From NCBI GenBank assembly GCA_937880175.1, contig CALFLO010000147.1, positions 1-22,163 of the forward strand: DNA of 22,163 nt, written 5' to 3'. A program made the translations under genes and the position numbers. The notes under the pieces were generated by a model, which searched no databases, had not been told where the DNA came from, and saw only the letters and a list, made by a program, of their open reading frames with translations. Shown in pieces: positions 15,873 to 22,163 of this stretch. Source of the stretch: an uncultured Gluconobacter sp. Its GTDB lineage: Bacteria > Pseudomonadota > Alphaproteobacteria > Acetobacterales > Acetobacteraceae. Position 1 is the stretch's first letter; each line of letters opens with the position of its first letter.

Positions 15873-16415
15873 ATGCGCAAATCACCTCAAACATTCTCAG
15901 ATCTTCCGCTATTCAGCCGTGATTGCCGGGCAGCGCGGAGCATTAGAGGCTGGAATCAGGATGACCTCGCACAACGAGCCCAAATTGGCCGCGCCACGAT
16001 CATGCGATTTGAGTCAGAAGCCAGCGTACCTACGGAACGGGTTTTACGCGAGTTACGCAAAGCGTTCGAAGAGGCAGGCATCATTTTCGAGACGACGAAA
16101 GACGGCAAGCGTATCTTGATCGACAATGCATCATGGCTTGTTTTACTAGGGAAGAATGCGGATCAGACCGTAGCAGGTGATGAAATATCCGTTATGGAGG
16201 GAGCTGATGGCGCACTTGTATGTGTCAATCAGACCCGCAGCGTGATCATCTCAATGGCCACCCACCCCAGGCACGGACAGCATGCTCCCTCCTATGCGAA
16301 AAACGGAGATAAAGGAGTGGTTTTTGATGTTCAGTCCCGAGCGGACCCGGACTATGGCCGGATCGCCGAGATTTCGTATTCGCCCACCGCACACAAAAAA
16401 GGTGACATAAGCTAA
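15873..16415 (+). CDS. XRE-family helix-turn-helix regulator
   Basis: A 180-residue protein. Residues 18-55 (CRAARSIRGWNQDDLAQRAQ, then IGRATIMRFESEASVP) are a Cro/CI-type helix-turn-helix. The next segment, ELRKAFEEAGIIFETTKDGKR, is the usual follow-on of small alphaproteobacterial XRE regulators. The C-terminal 95 residues have no recognised domain and could bind a ligand or partner. ATG at 15873 has AGAGG five to six bases upstream. It precedes the replication gene by 23 nt in the same direction, so it probably controls or is co-expressed with it. Base composition is visibly more AT-rich than the his operon. Confidence 0.85.
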   Translation: MRKSPQTFSDLPLFSRDCRAARSIRGWNQDDLAQRAQIGRATIMRFESEASVPTERVLRELRKAFEEAGIIFETTKDGKRILIDNASWLVLLGKNADQTVAGDEISVMEGADGALVCVNQTRSVIISMATHPRHGQHAPSYAKNGDKGVVFDVQSRADPDYGRIAEISYSPTAHKKGDIS

Positions 16416-16438
16416 TTTGAGCTCCATAATGATTTATT

Positions 16439-18262
16439 ATGAATCATTACTCTGCTATTTCTGATCCGCTGGCATGTCATGATAGCGCCTTCGAGAATCT
16501 CTGGGCGGCACGCGCCATCAGCGAGCATCTGAACGCCTCGACATCTTGTCCTGAATTCTCAACATTCAGTTCACAAATCCTGGGGCGATGCCCACGATAT
16601 GTTCTGGCATCCCAGACGATCCGAAGCACAGTCCTGCAGAAATCTTCCTCGCTTATGCGCTTGCAGGACGGCGTCCTGATGCCGTGGATATGTCTGAACA
16701 CCAAGGATTTTGTAAATGTTCTTGCTTTCGACATAGATCACACCTGCGCCCGTGAATATCTTGCGAATATCCCGGAAGAAATCCGCCCCACGCTTGTTGA
16801 AGATCCAGTATCCGGACGTGCCCATGCTTTTTTATTACTACGCAGTCCTGTCTATATTGGACCTGAAGCCCGTCAAAAACCAAAAAAACTACTGTGGCTT
16901 GCCCATCAACTCATGGCTGCTGCGCTTGATGCCACCCCGCTACCATACAAAAGTCTCATAAAATCTCCCTGGGGTCTCGCGGAGAACCTTATCGGCGACC
17001 TCCTACACAGAGATCCCTCACAGAACAATCGAGTTGCTTTGCCCGATACCTCAAGTCCTGAAGGCTTGAAACTTCTTTGGAAAACAGATCCTGGAACCAG
17101 TTCAAGTAAATTACGCGATGTTGTATCGTTACTGATGCCGATCTGGCAGGACAAAATACAAAAACCTGCCAAAATCTGGCTACGATATGCCGAGCGTGAG
17201 CCGTCTTCTCTCGGTCGGAACTGTTCTCTTTTCGATCAGGTTAGATGGTGGTGTTACGCAGGTCTTGTAAAAGACCTGCGGGAAATTTCTGCCTACGCGC
17301 ATCAGATCAACAGAACATTTCCTGCTCCTTTGCCTAAAAGCGAAGTTGAAGCCACGTCCCGCAGCATTTGTAAGTTCATGAACTCCCGACATTGCCCTGC
17401 TCATGGCATAAAGGGATTTTCCATGTCGTTCAGCGCCGAGAACCTGGATACAACACAAAAGCAGCGCGAGTCAGCACACCGCACATCAACGATCAAACAA
17501 CAGAAATCTTACGCCCGCATTGAGAATGCGCTGAAAGTTTGGCCCAGGAGAATGCTGCTGACCCAGCCTGCGCTTGCATTACAAACGGGCCTGTGTGTCC
17601 GAACCATCGGTCGCTACTGGCATGTGGACTGGCCAACCGGACTTTCGGTCATCATATCAGGTAGTAAGGGAAACCTTGCTCATTCTGCGCATCCGCTTCG
17701 TCCGTTGCGGACGCTAAAGGAGTTGGCAGATGCGCATGAAAAGGACTGTCTGTGGCTTACATATTACGAGAATCATATCGCCGCACAGAGGAAGCCCGGT
17801 GCGGAACCATGCTGGCCCGAAACGCCAACCGACTGGCTGAATACAGAAGTGGCTTGGGGATATCATCACGCGGAGGAAGCTACCGAGAACGCATTCAATC
17901 GACAGGAAAGAAGGCTAAAAAATAAAGAACGATGCGAGCGTCGAAACAGACTCATAGAGGCTGGAAAAAACAATGCGATCTCAGTTCGTTCCGAAGAAAC
18001 AGGTCGAATTGAAGGCCAGTTTGACGGGCTCATATTGCGTGCTGAAAAAGAAAAGTGGAAACCCGACATTAAGAAAAAGCTGTTCTTCGGTCGGACTTCA
18101 TCCCGCAAATTCATAAAACAGGCATATGAAGAGGGGATATCTCGGAGGTTTTCAGAAAGGTGCGTTTCTGACCGACCAGATAAGGAATCCGACAGCAACT
18201 GTCATGTCGACGAATTCAGCACTTCTGTCAGGACCAGAAGTCCACCCGATAAAGGCCACTGA
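16439..18262 (+). CDS. ColE2-type plasmid replication initiator (replicase + PriCT-like domains)
   Basis: A 607-residue protein. Residues about 85-210 match the plasmid replicase family: NVLAFDIDH (93-101) gives the acidic primase-type residues, and GRAHAFLLLRSPV (126-138) and KSLIKSPWG (171-179) follow. Residues about 258-320 (GRNCSLFDQVRWWCYAGL, then LPKSEVEATSRSI) match a primase C-terminal (PriCT) domain. A helix-turn-helix-like stretch lies near 360-395. ColE2-type Rep proteins bind an origin just downstream of their gene and make the primer. ATG at 16439 lacks a good Shine-Dalgarno. The last 60 nt overlap the 3' end of the minus-strand SRAP gene, and the tail beyond about residue 580 is low in family character. 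It is AT-richer than flanking host genes. Confidence 0.82.
   Translation: MNHYSAISDPLACHDSAFENLWAARAISEHLNASTSCPEFSTFSSQILGRCPRYVLASQTIRSTVLQKSSSLMRLQDGVLMPWICLNTKDFVNVLAFDIDHTCAREYLANIPEEIRPTLVEDPVSGRAHAFLLLRSPVYIGPEARQKPKKLLWLAHQLMAAALDATPLPYKSLIKSPWGLAENLIGDLLHRDPSQNNRVALPDTSSPEGLKLLWKTDPGTSSSKLRDVVSLLMPIWQDKIQKPAKIWLRYAEREPSSLGRNCSLFDQVRWWCYAGLVKDLREISAYAHQINRTFPAPLPKSEVEATSRSICKFMNSRHCPAHGIKGFSMSFSAENLDTTQKQRESAHRTSTIKQQKSYARIENALKVWPRRMLLTQPALALQTGLCVRTIGRYWHVDWPTGLSVIISGSKGNLAHSAHPLRPLRTLKELADAHEKDCLWLTYYENHIAAQRKPGAEPCWPETPTDWLNTEVAWGYHHAEEATENAFNRQERRLKNKERCERRNRLIEAGKNNAISVRSEETGRIEGQFDGLILRAEKEKWKPDIKKKLFFGRTSSRKFIKQAYEEGISRRFSERCVSDRPDKESDSNCHVDEFSTSVRTRSPPDKGH
17257..17280. repeat. 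Perfect 10-bp hairpin with GTAA tetraloop inside the rep gene
   Basis: CGCAGGTCTT (17257-17266) pairs exactly with AAGACCTGCG (17271-17280) around GTAA. In RNA this is a GNRA-type tetraloop. It lies within the PriCT-coding part. Confidence 0.6.
18166..18203 (+). other. Candidate ColE2-like replication origin
   Basis: The 3' end of rep contains GACCAGATAAG (18174-18184) followed within 20 nt by GACAGCAAC. As I recall it, the ColE2 origin contains ACCAGATAAG followed downstream by a CAG-A-ACAG segment, and it lies directly after rep. Position and sequence both fit, but the comparison is from memory. Confidence 0.4.
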
Positions 18263-18854
18263 AGCTGTAGAGCCTCTGTTGCCGGTGCATTCATCCATAC
18301 ATCCAGATCATCTGGTTGCGTCAGGATCACAGGCATAGCCTTCGAATGAACCGCGCCCACTTCCCTGTTGGCTTCCGTGGTCAAAAACCCGTACAGATCA
18401 TCCGTCGTCTCCCCGTCCGCCAGTTTCCGCACGGACGTCCACCGGCACCAGATCCCGGCAAAGAAAGCCAGCGGCTCTCCGTCGCTGCGGGCAAACCACA
18501 CGGGCCGTGATTTCCCGTCGGGCAGGCGCTCCGGTTCCGAGAATGCCGTCAGAGGGACCAGACAGCGATGCGCCACGCCTTCCCAGCGTTTCCACCATGT
18601 CGAGGTCGGATTGCGGATATTGGTCACACGCCGATCGACCTTATGTCCCCTGAGATAGCCGGGCGGTGTCGGCATGCCCCAGCGCGCCATGACCAGTTCA
18701 CGTCCGTTGTCTCCGTTCCGAACGATCGGCGCCATCGTGTTTGGATAGATCTCATCTCGGGCTGTGGCTGGAGATTACCCGTGCGATCCTCAAGGACTTT
18801 CGCGATCTCCCGGATCGCCTGCGGGTTCGACGTCATGGAATAGAGATTGCACAT
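18202..18854 (-). pseudogene. SRAP (HMCES/YedK-type) SOS-associated peptidase, frameshifted
   Basis: SRAP proteins bind abasic sites in single-stranded DNA and form a protective crosslink through Cys2. Here the N-terminal part starts at 18854 with MCNLYSMTSNPQAIREIAK and reaches NLQPQPE. The frame is then broken by a tandem duplication, ATCTC ATCTC on the plus strand (18749-18758). After removing one copy the protein reads EIYPNTMAPIVRNGDNG and continues unbroken for about 175 further residues, keeping the Asn (VTNIRN), Glu (TAFSEPE) and His (AVHSKAMPVIL) expected of the active site. As written, Cys2 and the rest are in different frames, so the product should be inactive. It starts 13 nt after the helicase stop with a GGGAG site, as the second gene of that operon. 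A sequencing error is possible. Confidence 0.85.
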
Positions 18855-18867
18855 CGGCCCTGCTCCC

Positions 18868-21057
18868 TTACGACCACATGCCACGTAACCTGGCGGCCAT
18901 ATCGATCCGCACCGACTTCACCGCATCCTGCCTTTCCTGTTCTTCCGGCTTCACGACTGGCCATGACACAGCTTCGAACAAAGGCAGCATGTCCCGGTCG
19001 ATGAAACGGCTGCGCGAGGCATAGACATGCCGGTCGCCCCGGCTGTGCTGGCCATGCACGTAAAAACGCTGCGGTACCATGATATCGAGACTGTCCTTCG
19101 CCCTCGTCATGGCGACGTAAAGCAGCCGGCGTTCCTCCTCAATGTCGTCCTGCTCGCCTGTCGCCAGATCAGACGGAATGCAGCCGTCGACGGCGTTCAT
19201 GACAAAGACATTTTTCCATTCCTGCCCCTTGGCGGAATGGATCGTCGAGAGGATCAGATAGTCCTCATCCAGTAGCGGCACGCCAGCCTGATCGGACGTG
19301 GCATCCGGCGGGTCGAGCGTCAGTTCGGTCAGGAATTTCTCGCGTGAGGGATAGCCGCCAGCGATCTGTTCCAGCTGCACCAGATCGGCCAGACGGGTGG
19401 AGGCATCCTCATGAAGCCGTTCCAGATGCGGTTCACACCAGTAGCGCACAGCGGCGATCTCGCCCGGCCAGCCGACCTGATGGCTGCCGAGAGCGGTCAG
19501 CAGATTCACAAACCCCGTCCAGGCCTCGCCACTGCGCGGTGGGGCTTTCACGTCCCGCAGCGCATCGAAGGGATGGGCATTCTCGCCCACCGTGTCCAGC
19601 ACGCGCCGGGCCGAGGTCGGCCCCACGCCCGGCAGAAGCTGCAGGATCCGGAAGCCCGCAATGCGGTCGCGCGGGTTCTGGGCAAAGCGCAGCAGGGCCA
19701 GCACATCCTTGACATGGGCGCTGTCGAGAAACTTCAGGCCGCCGAACTTCACGAACGGAATATTACGCCGGGTCAGCTCCACCTCCAGCGTGCCGCTATG
19801 ATGCGAGGCCCGGAACAGCACCGCCTGCTGCTTCATCGCTGTGCCGGCCTCACGCTCTTCCAGCACCCGGTCGGCAATATAGTTGGCCTGGGCAGTATCG
19901 TCCCAGATCGTGACCAGTCGTGGCTTTTCCTCTGAGGCCCGCTCGGTCCACAAATCCTTGGTGAACCGCTCGGCCGCCTCTCCAATCACCGCATTGGCCG
20001 CATCCAGAATGGGCTTTGTCGAGCGATAGTTCCGGTCCAGCGTCACGATGCGGGCTTCGGGTTTGAACTGTCCGGGAAAATCGAGGATGTTGCGCACGGT
20101 CGCGGCCCGGAAGGCGTAGATGCTCTGCGCATCGTCGCCCACCACCGTAAGGCCTCGCCCGTCCGGTTTCATGCCCAGCAAAATGTCCGCCTGCAGCCGG
20201 TTGGTGTCCTGATACTCGTCGACCAGCACATGATCCCACTTGCCGCCGATGTCAGCGGCCAGCACCGGATCGCTGACCATCTGTGCCCAGCACAGCAGCA
20301 GGTCGTCATAATCCAGAACGCCCTGTTCCTGCTTCGCCGTGACGTAACCGGCGAAGAGCTGTCTGAGCTGCGCTTCCCAGCCCGCGCACCACGGATAGTG
20401 CTTCAGCAACACATCGGCGAGCGGCGTGCCAGAATTCACCACACGGGAATAAATGGCAACGCACGTGCCCTTGCCGGGAAACCGCTTCTCAGTTTTCGAA
20501 AACCCCAGATCATGCCGGATCAGATTCATCAGATCGGCGGAATCCTCTCGATCATGGATCGAGAAAGCCGGGTCCATGCCGATCTGCTGCGCATATTCCC
20601 GCAGCAACCGCGCGCCAATGGAATGAAACGTCCCGGCCCAGGCCAGCGCATCGGCCAGTGGGCTGGCCTTGTCCCCCAGCACCGTCCTGCAGATGCGCTC
20701 CACCCGTCGCGTCATCTCGACACTGGCCCGCCGCGAGAAGGTCAGCAACAGGATACGGCGCGGGTCCGCGCCGGAGTTAATCAGATGCGCCACCCGATGC
20801 GCGAGCGTGTTGGTCTTGCCCGATCCGGCACCGGCGATGACCAGCAGCGGGGATGAATCCACCCCGCCTGCCAAGACTCCGGTCCCATGCGTGACGGCCT
20901 GTCGCTGGGCATCGTTCAGACGGGACAGATAATCGTCGCTGTTTGGGATGGGAGAAGTCTCTGAATTCAATTCCTTAAGGTACCTTCGCCAATAATTCGG
21001 GGTGGTTATGCGCCCTGCATCATGCCTGACGCGGTGCGAATTTGCATTGACTTCCAT
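18868..21057 (-). CDS. UvrD/PcrA/Rep-type superfamily 1A DNA helicase
   Basis: A 729-residue ATP-dependent 3'-5' helicase. All core motifs are present: Q-motif LNDAQRQAV, Walker A AGAGSGKT (75-82), Ia LLLTFSRRA, Walker B VDEYQDTN (279-286), III VVGDDAQSIYAFR (305-317), IV LDRNYRSTKPI, V LSTIHSAKGQEWKNV and VI EERRLLYVAMTRAKDSL. ATG at 21057 is chosen because the longer frame up to 21393 runs antisense through imuA and crosses the LexA box. No Shine-Dalgarno is evident; a short leader is likely. It precedes the SRAP gene by 13 nt and diverges from imuA, so it belongs to a damage-response module that probably unwinds damaged or stalled DNA (inference). Confidence 0.93.
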   Translation of the reverse strand: MEVNANSHRVRHDAGRITTPNYWRRYLKELNSETSPIPNSDDYLSRLNDAQRQAVTHGTGVLAGGVDSSPLLVIAGAGSGKTNTLAHRVAHLINSGADPRRILLLTFSRRASVEMTRRVERICRTVLGDKASPLADALAWAGTFHSIGARLLREYAQQIGMDPAFSIHDREDSADLMNLIRHDLGFSKTEKRFPGKGTCVAIYSRVVNSGTPLADVLLKHYPWCAGWEAQLRQLFAGYVTAKQEQGVLDYDDLLLCWAQMVSDPVLAADIGGKWDHVLVDEYQDTNRLQADILLGMKPDGRGLTVVGDDAQSIYAFRAATVRNILDFPGQFKPEARIVTLDRNYRSTKPILDAANAVIGEAAERFTKDLWTERASEEKPRLVTIWDDTAQANYIADRVLEEREAGTAMKQQAVLFRASHHSGTLEVELTRRNIPFVKFGGLKFLDSAHVKDVLALLRFAQNPRDRIAGFRILQLLPGVGPTSARRVLDTVGENAHPFDALRDVKAPPRSGEAWTGFVNLLTALGSHQVGWPGEIAAVRYWCEPHLERLHEDASTRLADLVQLEQIAGGYPSREKFLTELTLDPPDATSDQAGVPLLDEDYLILSTIHSAKGQEWKNVFVMNAVDGCIPSDLATGEQDDIEEERRLLYVAMTRAKDSLDIMVPQRFYVHGQHSRGDRHVYASRSRFIDRDMLPLFEAVSWPVVKPEEQERQDAVKSVRIDMAARLRGMWS

Positions 21058-21067
21058 CGCTGCATCA

Positions 21068-21082
21068 GAACAAATCAGGAAC
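21068..21082. promoter_or_regulatory. LexA box (alphaproteobacterial GTTC-N7-GTTC)
   Basis: GAACAAATCAGGAAC on the plus strand, GTTCCTGATTTGTTC on the minus strand, exactly fits the direct-repeat SOS box of Alphaproteobacteria. It lies between helicase and imuA, directly next to a TATAAT, so LexA could block both promoters. Confidence 0.85.
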
Positions 21083-21083
21083 A

Positions 21084-21089
21084 TATAAT
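21084..21089 (+). promoter_or_regulatory. -10 element of the imuA promoter
   Basis: A consensus TATAAT lies two bases after the LexA box and 38 nt before the imuA ATG. The spacer between -35 and -10 would contain the LexA box. No good -35 is seen at 16-18 bp; TTGACT at 21047 is too far. Confidence 0.6.
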
Positions 21090-21127
21090 CATGAAATCCG
21101 CCTGCACAAGGGACGCCAGACCGTGAC

Positions 21128-21922
21128 ATGACTGCTGAAACCGCGAAAAAACCCGGTCTGGAGACGCTGCGGGCCGCGATCAATCGTCTCGAAGGGCACA
21201 GCGACAGGCGCCGCAAGGTGCTGCCCTTTGGCGTGCGCGAGATCGATGCACGTCTGCCTGGTGGGGGTCTGACGCTGGGTGCGCTGCATGAGGTGGCAGG
21301 AGGCGGGAATGATGCCCTGCACAGTGCGGCGGCCGGACAGTTCTGCGCCGGGATTGCGGCCCGCACGCGCGGCAAAGTGCTCTGGATTGTCACCCGTCAG
21401 GACGTATTCGCTCCCTCCCTGAAACAGGTGGGGCTGTCGGCACGGCGGACCATTTTTGTCGAGGCGGGATCGGACGTCGATGTGCTGGCCTGTTTCGAGG
21501 AGGGGCTACGGCATGGAGGCCTCGGGGCTGTTGTCGCCGAGGTAGCCCGCCTCTCCATGACCGCCTCACGTCGCCTGCAACTGGCGGCTGAAACGTCTGG
21601 TTCGCTTGGCATTGCGATCCGCCGCTGGCGGCGGCAGACGGATGCAGCGGATTTTGGCCAGCCAACTGCCAGTGTGACCCGATGGCGGGTCTCCGTCCTG
21701 CCATCCGTGCCGTTGCCGGTTCCCGGTGTCGGAAGACCGCGCTGGCTGCTGGAACTCATCCGTGCCCGTGCGGGCGAATGTGCTGATTTTGAAGTGGAGG
21801 CCTGTGATGCCAAAGGGAGGCTCGCCCCCTGTATCTCGGTCGCGGATCGTCTCTCTTTACCTGCCGCTCTGGCCGACCGACCGGATCAGGAAGCGGCTTG
21901 GATCAGACGCGCCAGCGCCTGA
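21128..21922 (+). CDS. imuA: ImuA, SOS mutagenesis RecA-like accessory protein
   Basis: A 264-residue protein of the ImuA (SulA/RecA-like) family. ImuA works with ImuB and DnaE2 in damage-induced translesion synthesis. The hallmark region VLPFGVREIDARLPGGGLTLGALHEV lies at 31-56. A RecA-like strand follows (VLWIVTRQDVFAPSL), then GLGAVVAEVARLSMTASRRLQLAA and the C-terminal SVTRWRVSVLPS. The Walker A region is degenerate (AGGGNDAL), as usual in this family. The start is the ATG at 21128. It is preceded by a TATAAT and a LexA box, so SOS induction is expected. Its last 116 nt overlap imuB. Confidence 0.92.
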   Translation: MTAETAKKPGLETLRAAINRLEGHSDRRRKVLPFGVREIDARLPGGGLTLGALHEVAGGGNDALHSAAAGQFCAGIAARTRGKVLWIVTRQDVFAPSLKQVGLSARRTIFVEAGSDVDVLACFEEGLRHGGLGAVVAEVARLSMTASRRLQLAAETSGSLGIAIRRWRRQTDAADFGQPTASVTRWRVSVLPSVPLPVPGVGRPRWLLELIRARAGECADFEVEACDAKGRLAPCISVADRLSLPAALADRPDQEAAWIRRASA

Positions 21923-22163
21923 GGCGCCGCTGGCGCTGGCCGGGCGTGAAGGGCGACGACGGGTTGTCTTGTCGGTCGATCTCACCGCCCGGAAACTGGG
22001 GATACGTTCCGGCACGCCGGTGGCCAAGGCCCAGGCACTGTATCCCGATCTGGTAATGATGGACGCCGATCCCGAGGGCGACCGGCTGGGGCTGGAAAAG
22101 CTGGCCCTGTGGTTCCAGCACCGTATTGCGCCCATCGTGGCCGTCGATGCGCCGGACGGGCTG
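21807..22163 (+). CDS. imuB: ImuB, Y-family DNA polymerase-like protein (5' part, runs off the window)
   Basis: The first 119 residues are present and the frame is open to the window end. The sequence SRIVSLYLPLWPTDRIRKRL is the ImuB N-terminus, which in active Y-family polymerases would hold the catalytic acidic residue; here LPLWP replaces it, as known for ImuB. VVLSVDLTARKLGIRSGTPV and AKAQALYPDLVMMDAD follow. ImuB acts as a beta-clamp adaptor for DnaE2. ATG at 21807 has GGAGG six bases upstream and overlaps imuA by 116 nt in another frame. dnaE2 would be expected next, beyond the window. Confidence 0.9.
   Translation, partial: MPKGGSPPVSRSRIVSLYLPLWPTDRIRKRLGSDAPAPEAPLALAGREGRRRVVLSVDLTARKLGIRSGTPVAKAQALYPDLVMMDADPEGDRLGLEKLALWFQHRIAPIVAVDAPDGL

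Noticed and set aside
14080..22163. Direct repeat of the tRNA-Glu 3' end as attR, and CRISPR arrays
   Set aside because: Reading the region found no second copy of the T-arm/acceptor sequence and no regularly spaced repeats with unique spacers.

Overview
The window looks like the chromosome of an acetic acid bacterium (Acetobacteraceae, Gluconobacter/Acetobacter type). This rests on protein character, the GC-rich host genes, the histidine operon order hisB-(DUF2628-like)-hisH-hisA-hisF-hisE-HIT, an alphaproteobacterial direct-repeat LexA box and an ImuA/ImuB cassette. Genus is an inference; no marker gene is present to prove it.

Left part (1-9225): an alpha/beta hydrolase and a TIM-barrel sugar phosphate isomerase-like gene; a small minus-strand hypothetical gene; pyrD (class 2 dihydroorotate dehydrogenase) closed by a strong intrinsic terminator; a large MscS-family channel; and a small protein joining an excisionase-like DNA-binding region to a C-terminal membrane helix. 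Facing these is a minus-strand operon: YdjA-like nitroreductase, UbiH/COQ6-type FAD hydroxylase, zinc-type alcohol dehydrogenase-like protein.

Middle part (9437-13959): a tight histidine operon with overlapping stops and starts. A membrane DUF2628-like gene lies between hisB and hisH. The hisA gene is fused in frame behind a GNAT acetyltransferase domain. A HIT-family hydrolase ends the run. A recognisable promoter then drives a tRNA-Glu(CTC) gene with encoded CCA.

Right part (14080-22163): a mobile region begins directly after the tRNA. It holds a tyrosine integrase preceded by four exact copies of the palindrome TGGGCCCA, a minus-strand excisionase/AlpA-like helix-turn-helix gene, an XRE-type regulator, and a ColE2-type replication initiator (replicase plus PriCT-like domains) with a candidate ColE2-like origin at its 3' end. 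This resembles an integrative replicating element or satellite-like island. It abuts an SOS DNA-damage module: on the minus strand a UvrD-type helicase followed by an SRAP/HMCES gene broken by a 5-bp tandem duplication, and divergently imuA with the start of imuB. A LexA box next to a TATAAT element lies between the two arms. No right attachment site copying the tRNA end was found in the window, so whether the SOS module is cargo or old chromosome is open.
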